A stretch of 64,000 bases of DNA from Paralvinella palmiformis (taxonomy: Eukaryota; Annelida; Polychaeta; Terebellida; Alvinellidae): contig JAODUP010000040.1 in the NCBI GenBank assembly GCA_025642065.1, positions 2,191,501 to 2,255,500 of the forward strand, written 5' to 3'. The notes beneath the pieces are model-generated. The model was not told where the DNA came from, made no database searches, and was given only the letters and a program-made list of their open reading frames with translations. Shown here one piece after another: positions 13,822-22,319 of the stretch. The stretch's first letter is position 1. Each line of letters starts with the position of its first letter. The position numbers were made by a program, and so were the translations under genes.

Positions 13822-13970
13822 AATATGAGTTGCAAACAGGTCACTTTCTATTGTAGTCACTGATGTTGAACTAATCAATTTATAACATACAACTCTTTAA
13901 TTAACTTCAAATGTACCTGTTTTAGTGACTCCTCCTGCTCAGCACTCAGGTCACCTACGTACCCACTCAT
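1..13970 (-). CDS. SEC14-like protein (CRAL-TRIO lipid-transfer), 5' nine coding exons, 3' part beyond the window
   Basis: Joined minus-strand coding exons are 13970-13917, 11115-11046, 10515-10472, 6712-6556, 6154-6060, 5134-5059, 3872-3792, 3505-3422 and 82-1. Every junction is GT-AG and all phases agree, giving about 247 residues without a stop. The N-terminus [18 protein letters not shown] resembles vertebrate SEC14L2 (MSG.VGDLS). The CRAL-TRIO N-terminal helices follow ([24 protein letters not shown]), then the lipid-binding fold: [66 protein letters not shown] and LPVKWGG. Family members are cytosolic proteins that bind hydrophobic ligands such as tocopherol, squalene or phosphoinositides. 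The ligand here cannot be told from sequence. The C-terminal GOLD domain expected of the SEC14L2-4 type would lie off the left edge. The introns carry LINE, SINE, pogo-like and minisatellite insertions. The gene appears intact. SEC14L2/3/4-type paralogy is unresolved, so no symbol is given. Confidence 0.93.
487..2374. repeat. TA and TG/TA microsatellites (523-561, 1487-1539, 2310-2374)
   Basis: Three dinucleotide tracts lie in the terminal SEC14-like intron of the window. The last is compound, (TG)n followed by (TA)n, inside the pogo-like element. Other bases of 90-1640 show no exon or named element. Confidence 0.85.
1827..2180. repeat. Imperfect ~140-bp tandem duplication inside the pogo-like element
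   Basis: Positions about 1827-1985 and 2040-2180 share a run of matching blocks: a CAATAAATAA block, TTTCACCAA.CTGT.ATTTGGAT, and TTGATAGTCATGCGC followed by ACCA.TAC.TCCAGA. Divergence is high, so the duplication is old. Confidence 0.6.
2392..3051 (+). pseudogene. pogo/Tigger-type transposase remnant
   Basis: One frame gives [20 protein letters not shown] and then [20 protein letters not shown]. After a stop and frame change it continues [20 protein letters not shown]. The helix-turn-helix W...R..G..V segment and the C-terminal KSF..C.ISN..DGTEDD segment recall pogo/jerky-like transposases. The central DDE catalytic portion is missing, so the element cannot be autonomous. Confidence 0.6.
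3422..3505 (-). CDS. SEC14-like coding exon 8
   Basis: It encodes [20 protein letters not shown] then KDKVVLLG, matching .P..F...W...KPFLSE.T..KI..LG. Acceptor CCCCAG|, donor GGTG|GTAAGT. Confidence 0.93.
3564..3630 (+). repeat. (TC)n(CA)n microsatellite
   Basis: A TC tract interrupted by TATC units passes into a CA tract, in the SEC14-like intron between coding exons 7 and 8. Confidence 0.85.
3792..3872 (-). CDS. SEC14-like coding exon 7
   Basis: It encodes [20 protein letters not shown] then RKTYIIN, matching the YPE.LK..YIIN.P segment. Acceptor TTTTCAG|, donor AATG|GTGAGC. Confidence 0.93.
4190..4246 (-). mobile_element. SINE family A, 3' fragment
   Basis: Plus-strand text GGCCACTTTTGTGCTCACA and AATGGGCCGAGCGACCTCC matches the body of the tRNA-derived SINE seen in full at 61175-61361. 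The tRNA-like head is missing. Confidence 0.6.
4325..4735 (-). mobile_element. CR1/L2-like LINE 3' end
   Basis: Minus-strand codons 4726-4478 give [37 protein letters not shown] and [12 protein letters not shown]. This is the C-terminal tail pattern of CR1/L2-like reverse transcriptase ORFs (LWN.LP..IR...S...FK..LKTHLF). It is followed in minus sense by a 3' tail (GAATGGCTCCTCTTAGTAAC...TTATTAGATATACATTG), which recurs at 16800 and 63940. Confidence 0.65.
5059..5134 (-). CDS. SEC14-like coding exon 6
   Basis: It encodes [20 protein letters not shown] then HLWRP, the conserved strand and LGLKHLWKP motif of the CRAL-TRIO lipid pocket. Donor CCTG|GTGAGT. Confidence 0.93.
6060..6154 (-). CDS. 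SEC14-like coding exon 5
   Basis: It encodes [20 protein letters not shown] then [11 protein letters not shown], matching the GLL.S..K.D..R.K...CE segment. Donor AAAAG|GTAACA. Enters in phase 1, leaves in phase 0. Confidence 0.92.
6289..6555 (-). repeat. 33-bp minisatellite derived from the SEC14-like exon 4 donor region
   Basis: About eight units read on the minus strand as AACCAGCTGGTTGTCTCAAT then CCTAAATGTGACT, mostly 33 nt. The exon's own last bases, AACCAGCTGGTAGTCTGGAT then CCCAAAG|GTTAGT, fit the same 33-nt register and abut the array. One unit (near 6445-6482) is 38 nt. Confidence 0.75.
6556..6712 (-). CDS. SEC14-like coding exon 4 (start of lipid-binding domain)
   Basis: It encodes [17 protein letters not shown], then [20 protein letters not shown] and [14 protein letters not shown]. 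This corresponds to the family segment ending GG..G.D..G.PVW....G.LDPKG. Acceptor TATAG|, donor AAAG|GTTAGT. Its last 27 bases and the donor are the apparent source of the minisatellite that follows in the intron. Confidence 0.94.
6842..6910 (+). repeat. 20-bp tandem repeat
   Basis: Unit AACAAAGATGTTGTTAAGGT is repeated more than three times. A further copy lies at 7177-7201 on the other side of a SINE. Confidence 0.8.
6911..7176 (-). mobile_element. SINE family B (tRNA-derived)
   Basis: On the minus strand a tRNA-like head starts near 7135 (TCGCCTCTATGGCCTAGTGG as A-box region; GTTTGAATCCGGG as B-box region). A body follows that is shared with 20266-20460 (TGGTCTGTAATT, GACTAATTCTAAA, AATGGC.GAAATGGCAGT) and ends in a TTATAAT tail. 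Matching copies of ATGTTGTTAAGGTAACAAAG flank it, either a target duplication or neighbouring units of the 20-bp repeat. Confidence 0.7.
7210..9000. other. Intronic stretch with only weak signals
   Basis: It lies in the SEC14-like intron between coding exons 3 and 4. A LINE-like 3' terminus occurs at 8030-8115 (AATAAAATATATTGAACTGA). A decayed tRNA-like SINE head occurs near 8650-8720 (GGAGGTTTGCAGCACTGTGC). Nothing else is recognisable. Confidence 0.4.
9018..9195. mobile_element. hAT-type terminal fragment
   Basis: CAGGGGTGTCATGTAATGAA, then a run of GTAAAA/TACTTTGTTACT/ACTTGAGTAGTTTTT motifs, looks like the end of a hAT element (CAG terminus, TACTT-rich subterminal repeats). The opposite end was not found, so boundaries and strand are uncertain. 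Confidence 0.35.
9965..10180 (+). pseudogene. Non-LTR retrotransposon C-terminal fragment
   Basis: Plus-strand frames give [20 protein letters not shown] and then, after a frame change, [13 protein letters not shown]. This resembles the conserved LINE segment S.LEY...VW......I..IE..QRRAARF. It has stops and frame changes and is intronic to the SEC14-like gene. Confidence 0.45.
10472..10515 (-). CDS. SEC14-like coding exon 3
   Basis: A 44-nt exon encoding [15 protein letters not shown], a family signature (AR.F...KAE.MLRK). Donor AAAG|GTAAGC. It enters in phase 1 and leaves in phase 0. Confidence 0.92.
11046..11115 (-). CDS. SEC14-like coding exon 2
   Basis: Acceptor TTCAG| at 11116-11117 and donor GAG|GTAAG at 11045. 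Residues [19 protein letters not shown] and KWLR match the CRAL-TRIO N-terminal helical domain. It enters in phase 0 and leaves in phase 1. Confidence 0.92.
11200..13900. other. First large coding intron of the SEC14-like gene, repeat relics only
   Basis: TACTTAAGTAC-rich patches at 11213-11255 and 13690-13745 could be ends of a degraded DNA transposon, but no clean terminal repeat was found. A tRNA-like SINE head relic occurs at 12365-12470. TA (13650-13690) and AC (13766-13816) microsatellites lie near the right side. No exon was recognised. Confidence 0.4.
13917..13970 (-). CDS. SEC14-like coding exon 1 (start codon)
   Basis: The exon encodes residues 1-18, [18 protein letters not shown], and ends CAG|GTACAT in phase 0. 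The ATG is chosen because the MSG.VGDLS start is the family's usual N-terminus and it splices in frame to the next exon. The 5' UTR is probably continued by an upstream non-coding exon. Confidence 0.92.
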
Positions 13971-15157
13971 GGTTCAGTTGTTGTGTCTTACCTCTTAGGT
14001 CCTTATACAATCACACCTGTATTACATAAACACACAAGAATGAACCAAATGGTGGCAAATATAAATCAGTGATGCAGTAAGATATTAGAGTGAACAAGCA
14101 TTGAGTGGCCAATAATAGTACTCAAATCAGTATATACCAAGAACGTTGAAAAAGTGATAAAGAGGACTGACAACTAGTACAGTAATATACTGCAATTCTG
14201 GCTTTAAGTTTTCAAATAGAGTTTGTATGATTATTAGCATATTTTCGGTATACTTGTCTACCGGTATGTCCATAGTCAGATTCCATCTATAATTTAGTTG
14301 CTCATGAATAAGTCACACATTTTGATAACTATGCATAGAGACACAAATCCAATGATATCATTTTATGTTAGTGATCCAGAAACTGTGTTATTTTGTGACC
14401 CCTGTTACTCAGACAATCATCACACCTGAGCCCCTTCAGCCATTAGTAATCAGAGGAATACCGGTAATGAATGGATTTGCAAAGTTAATGATTATAAAAC
14501 ACATAATTTGTTTTATGTGATGTCATCTCACAACAGGTTTAAATTCACCAAATGGCTCCTCACAGAGAATCTCCCCATTTGAGAACCACTAGCTCATATA
14601 TATTTACCATAATGTGACACCCATATTTATTTTTGTTATGAGATCCAGGATTAGAATTAACAAATAAAATGATAGTGGCCAGGATGACAACTTCTCCAAA
14701 AAGTTAGCAGCCAAAAATAAAAGTTAGTGGTTAACAATAAAAGTTAGTGGCCAAGAAAGACTTTTTCTAATCTGGAGGGATTTATGCTGCAATTTAGAAG
14801 GCTACAATGTGCAAAAGCTTCTTTTGATTAACTTTTTATCTAAAAACATCAGGTTGCAGTCATCAATCATAAAGATGTAACCTGTATCATAATATGACGT
14901 GCTAATTTTTCTTCTTGCTCATTTTGGCATATAACCTGAATCCCAGCTTAAATAGAGTATTTATAATGTACATCATTTACACACCGGTAGTCCTGCAGCA
15001 CTTACAAGGTTTGTCGCATTATTTTTGAAGCCAAATAGAATGTGGACTGGCAAAATCTACATACTTAGATGGATAACAAAATAATTAACCAATTGGATTT
15101 ACACACATGTGCTAAGGTCAGAGTGATGATAAAAAAAGTACTAGTAGATGTTGCTGT

Positions 15158-15235
15158 TCTATGGCTACTTTTGTGTACATGGCAGTGACATCCAGATGTA
15201 ATGAGGTGAAGTGAAAGATGAAACACAGACTGATA
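15158..15235 (-). mobile_element. SINE family A, diverged fragment
   Basis: Plus-strand GGCTACTTTTGTGTACATGG followed by AATGAGGTGAAGTGAAAGAT and GAAACAC matches the SINE A body in order, with a deletion of the AAATGGGCCGAGCGACC segment. Confidence 0.5.
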
Positions 15236-16020
15236 ATCAAATTGGAAATAATTATCACAAACATCTCAGTTCACTGTTAAGTCACACTAGAAATGTTGGA
15301 ATTTTCTATTCCTGGCTTTCTTTAGATTGGTTTATGATGTGTAATTCTTTGTTTGGAAATGAGGCAAACTTCAGGTTTAGTTATGATATGTAAATCTGCC
15401 AACATTTCCCACAACAACATCAATAGAGTGCACATTAGTGTGAAAATTGTCAGTGTGACCAACAATAGTGTGGCTGTCTAGTGAAAACACATAATAATAA
15501 TTGGTATTGATCTTTAATTGGCGCAGGTTGCATTTAAAGGCACAACACACTGAAAACAAATTTAAAATATGTACTGGCTCACATAGCACATAATTGCTCA
15601 ACTACGGTAGTGATACTTTTAACTTATGATTGCATTTTTAATTTGTAAGTAATTATACTTATAATTAACACTTATTAATTTGACCTTGAGGTATATGCTA
15701 AACAGATTAAAATATGCATATTAAATAAAACAATTTAATCAGTAACTTATTTTCATAATTTTTAAGAAATCATCGGTGCTGATAATTACAGGCTATACAG
15801 GCTATCAAACTGTCAAAGATTATTTCCTTAGATCTTCTTTTGAAACCAGTAAATTATTTCTGTGGAAACTTTAAATTAAATCCAGTACAATTTAAAACAA
15901 CCATATTAAATAAGTATTAATCACATGACCTATATCTGCAGCATTTTAAGATGGAACTAGATATGATATTGTACTAGTTCAGTTAATTATGAAGTTTTAA
16001 CCTCACACTGTTTTATATAC

Positions 16021-16067
<47 letters not shown>

Positions 16068-16799
16068 AAAAATTATGAGCTCATACTATTCAGTTGGTAA
16101 CAAACGGCATCTCAGTCTGTAAAAATCCATTACATCAGGAACACTGAGCTTCTGGTGAAGTGAGACACAGTAGTTCAGTGCTATGGTGTGGGTTAAATAT
16201 AGCAGGTTCTCAGTTTGAATCCACTGACTTATTATTAATCATGATGTCAGGTAGTACAGTTATCTAAATAAAAAATATTTAAGCCTTAATCCAATGGTGA
16301 TGTGTTGAAATTTGCATAACATATATATGCAACACCTTATTTTGAAAAAGTCAAAAATACCAATAATACCCCTGGTAGTGATACTTTTATCCCAATCATG
16401 CACAGACTTCGCCTTTATCATCTGAATACTTCCTAGAAAATTTATAATTTGAACATATATAATATCAATAACTTATAATCTGAATAGTTATAGTTTAAAT
16501 ATATCCATCATAATTTAAACAGATTTAGAAATTTGAATATATCTTGTCCCTTCAAAAAAGGAAAGAATGCCATAAAAATAATTAAGCTTATCAATTGCAA
16601 GTTCAAAAGTTTATTTATTTATATTGAAAAAACATATATACATTACATCTTTCAGTTTGAGTTTGGATTGAACAAAATAATAGGTGGTTACACTGAAAAC
16701 AGACTTGAAAAAAATATTTAAGTTACTTTATCAAGTGACAAATGGTCAAGATCATAGTCTTTCATGCATATTATTTGGGTGTATTATTATATTACATAT

Positions 16800-16880
16800 T
16801 GATTGTACAGGGCCTTGGAATGGCTCCTGCTAGTAAGGGCACTTTATTAAATATACATTATTATTATTATTATTATCATG
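16800..16880 (+). mobile_element. LINE 3' tail
   Basis: GGAATGGCTCCTGCTAGTAA then GGGCACTTTATTAAATATAC and a (TTA)n end. The same tail in reverse complement occurs at 4325-4395 and 63940-64000. The body is not recognisable. Confidence 0.55.
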
Positions 16881-17216
16881 CTATATACTATAGTAATCCA
16901 TCTACTGACTTTTCCATGTACACACGTGATATTACTTCACATTTGAGATAGAGTACCGTTCTTTATGTGCAGGCAAACTGAGGTCACCTATTAGTAGGTC
17001 TGAGGACATTAAACATAAAATCTGGTGGAAAGCCATCAATTTCAAATCAATACCATTCTCAAGGAAGTGTCTAAACTTCTAAGGAAATTCTTGGCTTCTA
17101 AATGTCCTGCAAATTATTGACCTTTTTATTATTAATGAGAGGTATTTGAAAATTAGGAAATTAACAAAGTGAATCTATATTATATCTGATGCTGAATTGA
17201 GTTGTTTAGCCATGAC

Positions 17217-17618
17217 CAGACATTGGGTCAATTCCATTTTGTCAATTCCAATCAATTCCATTTGGTCAATTCTACATCAAATTTATCAATTCGAATTAGA
17301 GCATTTCCAATTCCATATACTCTGCTGGAGTTGTTGGCGACAATTGCATCACCTGGGAAGTCAGCAGATCTGGGACATCATGAGACTCGTCATTCTGGCA
17401 CCAGTCCAGTTTGAAACGTGGATCTAAAGTTGTAGCCAGTTTGAAGTCATCCATCACCTCGCATGGGGCCAACTACTTCTTAATACTTGCTTGCTTGGAG
17501 TAGGTACCCGGAGTAGATTTTTTTTGTAACAAACTTCAATTCCAAATTTATCAATTTCAATTCCATTTCTTTTAAATAAACAATTCCAATTCCAATTCCG
17601 GAATTGACCCCATGTCTG
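17217..17618 (-). mobile_element. 402-bp non-autonomous hAT element
   Basis: The terminal inverted repeats start CAGACATTGGGTCAATTCC on the left and CAGACATGGGGTCAATTCC on the reverse complement of the right end. Subterminal AATTCCAATTCC motifs follow. Eight-base flanks match as gccatgac (17209-17216) and gccttgac (17619-17626), the size hAT elements duplicate. Inside on the minus strand, about 17470-17330, codons give DDFKLATTLDPRFKLDW, a segment found in hAT transposases. The rest of the enzyme is deleted. Confidence 0.8.
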
Positions 17619-17740
17619 GCCTTGACACTGATCATACATGGGACATATGACAAAGAGTTGTTTAGCCTTGACACTGATCACATATGGCACATATGATTGA
17701 GTGGCAACTGTCCATGGAAACAAATCCCACACAAACTCAG

Positions 17741-17945
17741 GTATGATGATGATGACGATTGCTGTTTCACGGCCACTTTTGTGCACATGGCAGGCTAAAT
17801 GGGCCAAGCGACCTCCAAAGGTAATGAAGCAAAGTCAAGGATGAAACAACTTTCAGATATGCCAACCCCAGGTATGAGACAGATTCAAACCCATAACCTG
17901 AAGGTTTGCAGTGCAGTGCTCTAATCACTACATCAATAGAATGCC
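17741..17945 (-). mobile_element. SINE family A copy with a variant tRNA-like head
   Basis: The body CACGGCCACTTTTGTGCACA, AATGGGCCAAGCGACCTCCA and GATGAAACAACTTTCAGATA is followed by a head of a second type: B-box-like GGGTTTGAATC and A-box-like TGATTAGAGC on the minus strand. That head type recurs as relics near 8.7, 12.4 and possibly 32.0 kb. Confidence 0.65.
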
Positions 17946-18051
17946 TGTATATATATATAATATATAAAATATGTCTGATGTAGATAACTTCCAGTTACAA
18001 GACTGATGCAGGTATTCAATAAAGTAAATATACAGACTTGTTAGTGATAAT

Positions 18052-18107
<56 letters not shown>

Positions 18108-18505
18108 TATTAGGCCTCTCATTTATATCCACAAGGTCAATACTAACTTCCGAACCAGAAGATGATGCCTTCATATAGACATGGAAACAAGACATTAATT
18201 ATACATTATTATTATTAATTAGGCATTATTTAGTTGTAGTGATATTTCTTAGACTATACTAATGCTAAATAAATCATACGACAAGATTATCAATGTATGT
18301 GGATGACCTTGAATATATTACTAGTACCTGAAACTGTGTTTTAATTCACATCTCTTTAGCAAGTGTTCTATTTCACTATATCTGTTCAAACTCATATTGT
18401 TCAATATAACTGGCTGCGAGCAATTTTACGCAGCCTGAAAACAGTTTTATGAGTGAATTAAGGCTCATAACCTGTTAGTGCATTGCAAGAGATTAATCCA
18501 GAAAC

Positions 18506-18549
<44 letters not shown>

Positions 18550-19365
18550 ATGATATAAAGTACACTGTGGCCTTGGTTGCTTGCCAATGTGCCTTAACCT
18601 GATAGGTGTGTGTGTATGTGTTTGTATATAAGTTTACATAAGATCCTCATCAAAATAAAACTGGTTAGAGATCATTTATAAAGATTTATATATATCTGAT
18701 TCAACACATTGGACCAGTAATTATTTTTACTAGATCTATGTTATTAGTAGCTGTCTTTTATAACTTCGCTCTGTGTTCCAGAATTTTGGTATCAAAAAAA
18801 TCTGACTAAAGAATTGGATATATTAATTAAACCATTAATATTATGGTAATCAGAAATGAGAAGATAACAACTAGAACAAAATCTTTAAAAATTCCAAAAT
18901 TTAGTGTGGAGAAGTAGAAGCACTTGTTGTTGGATTGAGTATCTTGTTTTCAATTTCCATCTGAGGGATGAACTTCTTGACTTGCTATATAATTGCCAAC
19001 AAACAGCATTAAATGAGGTCGTCACCTCAGTGAATTAAAGCTTCAAACATTAAGAATCCTTTGACCACATAAATCATATTTAGTGTATCTCTACTCCATT
19101 TTCCAATAGTCTTCCCCTGGGAAAGGTGGGGAGGAGCTATTGGTCACCAGCATATAGGTTTGTCATATAGAAATCACACTGGAAAAACGGGTTGTCCCCT
19201 TTTCAAAATTAAATTAGTAATATTTATGGGATCAAAATGTATATCACATCACTTGTTTATTAAATGCTATGATACAAGTAAAGTGAATCATATTGGCTGC
19301 CACATGCTAACCCTCACTAACATGTGAATGTCATGTAAATAATTTTTTTTTAAATTTCAATAACT

Positions 19366-19425
<60 letters not shown>
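19366..19425. repeat. Palindromic (CT)n(AT)n(AG)n microsatellite
   Basis: A CT tract, an AT tract and an AG tract in order form a near-perfect inverted repeat of about 60 bases that could extrude a hairpin. A CA tract follows immediately. Confidence 0.85.
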
Positions 19426-19496
19426 CACACACACACACATACACACAAACATATAATAAAAATATATGCAAATTGAAATTCCTTGCTGTGGTATAA

Positions 19497-19546
<50 letters not shown>

Positions 19547-20127
19547 TTTTATAGTAATAGCAATATTGTCCTTGAACTGATACAGTGAAATGTATACATT
19601 CCCTCTTTCTTCTTCATGAATAATGATTTGGCCCAATTGGGGTGAAATATGCATTATCTCCCTTACCTTTCTCTCCATTCACACTGATAGTTATATCAGT
19701 GTATGGTCCTGTATATATATATATATATATATATATACATAATATAAAACTTCATATCAGTGTCTTTATTTAAATCATGTTTTAAATCACTGCAAACAAA
19801 TTATGTTTTGATTTGCATAAGGTTTTAGTAATTTTTGTGACTAATTTGATTTTTAGTATTGCATTTATTTTTACTGATTATTTTGTAAACAATAAAGTTG
19901 CAGTACAAAAAACATTATATGGCATTTAAAATCAATTGTTACTTATGCTAGATCATTATTTTTTACAAATTTTTCATAATTGGAATTGCAATTAGATTTC
20001 AACACCATGTCTAGTCAACTAATCAGTGACAATTCCCCTAAATCTATGGTTGGAATGATCTTGGTAGATCAATTAACACAATAAAAGTTGTCAAGTGAAG
20101 CCATGCTGCTTCAGTGTGATAAACTGG

Positions 20128-20264
20128 ATTGATGTTTAAGGTCACTTTTGTGCACTTGGTAGGCTAAATGGGCCGAGTGACCTCCAAAGGTAATGAAGCA
20201 AAGTCAAAGATGAAACACCCTTCAGATATTCTCTCACCAAATTTCAAACTCAGGTGGTAGTGAT
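20128..20264 (-). mobile_element. SINE family A, head-truncated copy
   Basis: GGTCACTTTTGTGCACTTGG, AATGGGCCGAGTGACCTCCA and GATGAAACACCCTTCAGATA match the family body. It ends near the B-box and is abutted by a family B SINE. Confidence 0.65.
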
Positions 20265-20265
20265 C

Positions 20266-20460
20266 TGTGATAATAATAATAATGGCCGAAATGGCAGTTT
20301 TTAATGTGGCTAGCTATATCAAATGAGGGAGACGCAAATGGTCTGTAATTTACAGCCTCCCCACAGACTAATTCTAAAATATTTTGAATTTAGAAAAAAT
20401 GGCATCTTCATTGGAGAAAACCTCCCCCTACTATAGTGCAATGGCCGAGGCGCTATAGGT
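20266..20460 (-). mobile_element. SINE family B copy
   Basis: It shares AATGGCCGAAATGGCAGTTT, ATGGTCTGTAATTTACAG and GACTAATTCTAAA with the copy at 6911-7176. The tRNA-like head is reduced to GTGCAATGGCCGAGGCG at the far end. Confidence 0.6.
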
Positions 20461-20994
20461 AAATAGTCTCACGTTCTACCTATGTGTTCAAAGATCCGTT
20501 ACCACAGTACCAGTTAGACACGCATTTAGCAGATCAATGAGCTAAAGTTAAGCACTTAATTGGTGTTTAGCCAGCATGGATATATAAGGTGAGTATTAAC
20601 ATAGATTCCCCATTGATAGTTATCTAATGCTAAATACATACCAGAAACAAAATCTGACTCTGCAACTTTTGAGACTACAGTATTCAGTATTGTGTAAAAT
20701 ACTGCTGGTAGTTTATCAGTATATGTTGATTCTTGTCAACTTAACAATGTCTGGCAGAAAACAGGATTGTGTGACCAGTTATACTTTGATAAGACTGAAG
20801 TTATGGGGAAAGCAATATGTGGGAAAACATCCAATGCGGTAAAGAATTTTGTTTAAAAATAATGACTTTTTTACAGTCTTACTTTATATATCTAAATGTA
20901 GTTAGTAAGTAGGTTATAATTCATATTATAATTAATATATACAGATAAACCAAAATTTTCTGTAAAATATTGAACCATTTTCTCGATCACCAGT

Positions 20995-21090
20995 ATCGGC
21001 CCTATGCCATTGGCTATGGCTTTAGCTATACTATTATACTATAGGGTAATAGGCATAGCCATAGCATAGGATGATAGGGTATCTAGATCT
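20995..21090. repeat. Inverted repeat (possible hairpin)
   Basis: CCTATGCCATTGGCTATGGC near 21000 is opposed by GGCATAGCCATAGCATAGG near 21052-21070. The loop is TA-rich. No function is assigned. Confidence 0.4.
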
Positions 21091-21253
21091 ACTCTATAAT
21101 TATAAATAATGAGATTGGAAACATTCAGCAAACTCCACAAATAGGCTACAGGCAGATCTATTGTCATAGTAGATCTACACTTCCCTGTATCTGTTCAACT
21201 GCTTGAACTATGTCTACAGGTGCGTTACCCACCTTTCGTCAGCGACTAAAACT

Positions 21254-21267
21254 GTTACCATGGCAAT
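21254..21267 (+). promoter_or_regulatory. RFX X-box-like motif
   Basis: GTTACCATGGCAAT matches the X-box half-site arrangement GTNRCC-NN-RGYAAC except at the last base. It lies about 170 bases inside the putative first intron of the SEC14-like gene. The motif is near-palindromic and so strand-neutral. One match by chance is possible. Confidence 0.3.
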
Positions 21268-21429
21268 CGAAATAAACAAAGAACAGCCTAATCACGTACA
21301 GATGTCGTCGGGTCGATTATACTTCGGTTCCGTTCGCTTTCTGTAGACGTACAATCCGATTTTAGAAATAATAAACTTATTTCTGAATACCTCAATCACT
21401 TCTTAAGTTTAAAAAAACAAATCCTAAAC

Positions 21430-21700
21430 CTCACCAGGTCAGTATATCCGGACGTAAAAATGGCCATAAATAAACAATAAAAATTAGCCACTGTCACCTT
21501 GTCGAACTCAGGCCTCAGCTGTTCTGTTTTCTTTCCATTCTCTCGCTAGCCGGCTCTAGCAAACCACGCGAGCTGAGACCATTCAATAAACTATCTCATA
21601 TCATGATCGTCATTTATTGTAAACAGGCCATTATTAGGCACACAGATGTCATGAGATGACCCTCCTTCGTTTGCTCATTGGTTGGCTAACTGGCCACGGT
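21430..21700 (-). promoter_or_regulatory. Candidate promoter and 5' non-coding exon, probably of the SEC14-like gene
   Basis: A CpG-richer patch in AT-rich surroundings. An inverted ATTGG (CCAAT on the minus strand) lies at 21677-21681. Minus-strand sequence downstream of it ends in a good donor, CCTG|GTGAGG, near 21435, as expected of a 5' UTR exon. The first recognised minus-strand coding exon downstream is at 13970. The link is inference; no TATA box or transcript evidence is visible. Confidence 0.35.
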
Positions 21701-22227
21701 TCTCAATTAGGTCAGGTCAGTGTCTGACCGTAAATGGAACAAAATCAGTATTCAAATTTTAATAAATGTATAATTTATATGCCAAAATAAATAATAATTA
21801 GTCATGACATATCTGTAAAATGAACGAATGAATCATTGAATGAGAACCCCCCCCCTCCAAAAGAACAAAGACACACTTGACATAGACGTAGTCTACCAGT
21901 AACAACACACGATTTACTAAGTCTGATGTACTCATCATCATGATCATGATCATCATGATCATGTAGGCCTAAAATCATAAAAATTATAATCATGATTATT
22001 TACGATAATACTTTTGAATCTGATTATTTACTTAAAACAGTCGCTAAATATTAATATTTATGCTAATATTATACACGTTGTTACATTGTTACATAAAAAA
22101 GGGTGTGCTATTTTTATATTTCCGTTTATTTGACAAGGTAATAAATATCATTTTAAGATCACCGTAGTCACGTTGCAACTGACCTACATGTTATTGGCTA
22201 GTATTTTACAAATAACCTTCTTAGGGT

Positions 22228-22300
22228 GGTTCTGTGGTGTAGTGGTTATCACGTCTGCTTTACACGCAGAAGGTCGCGAGTTCGAACCTCGCCAGAACCT
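22228..22300 (+). tRNA. tRNA-Val (anticodon TAC)
   Basis: A complete cloverleaf is visible. The acceptor GGTTCTG (22228-22234) pairs with CAGAACC (22293-22299). The D-arm contains GTAGTGGTTATC. The anticodon stem TCTGC/GCAGA encloses loop TTTACAC, with anticodon TAC at 22261-22263. The T-stem GCGAG/CTCGC encloses TTCGAAC. There is no intron and no encoded CCA. The internal A and B boxes are intact. It is a single copy in the window and reads GUA (and other Val codons by wobble). It is not part of a SINE, because no SINE body follows. Confidence 0.96.
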
Positions 22301-22306
22301 CTATAC

Positions 22307-22313
22307 TTTTTTT
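22307..22313 (+). terminator. RNA polymerase III terminator
   Basis: A run of seven T residues starts seven bases after the tRNA-Val discriminator base, the usual Pol III stop. Confidence 0.85.
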
Positions 22314-22319
22314 CTACCA

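Larger units (their letters stand above)
13971..21200. other. Probable 5' intron of the SEC14-like gene
   Basis: No coding exon was recognised between the first coding exon and the CCAAT-containing patch. The stretch carries SINE, hAT and LINE-tail remnants listed separately. It also holds TA microsatellites at 16022-16065, 18056-18103, 18508-18545, 19501-19540 and 19711-19738. Confidence 0.4.

Noticed and set aside
16140..16225. tRNA-like stretch with GTTTGAATCC
   Set aside because: No cloverleaf and no SINE body could be drawn; chance similarity or very old relic.
17454..17807. 117-codon minus-strand ORF
   Set aside because: It mixes hAT terminal repeat and SINE sequence in a frame unrelated to the transposase fragment.
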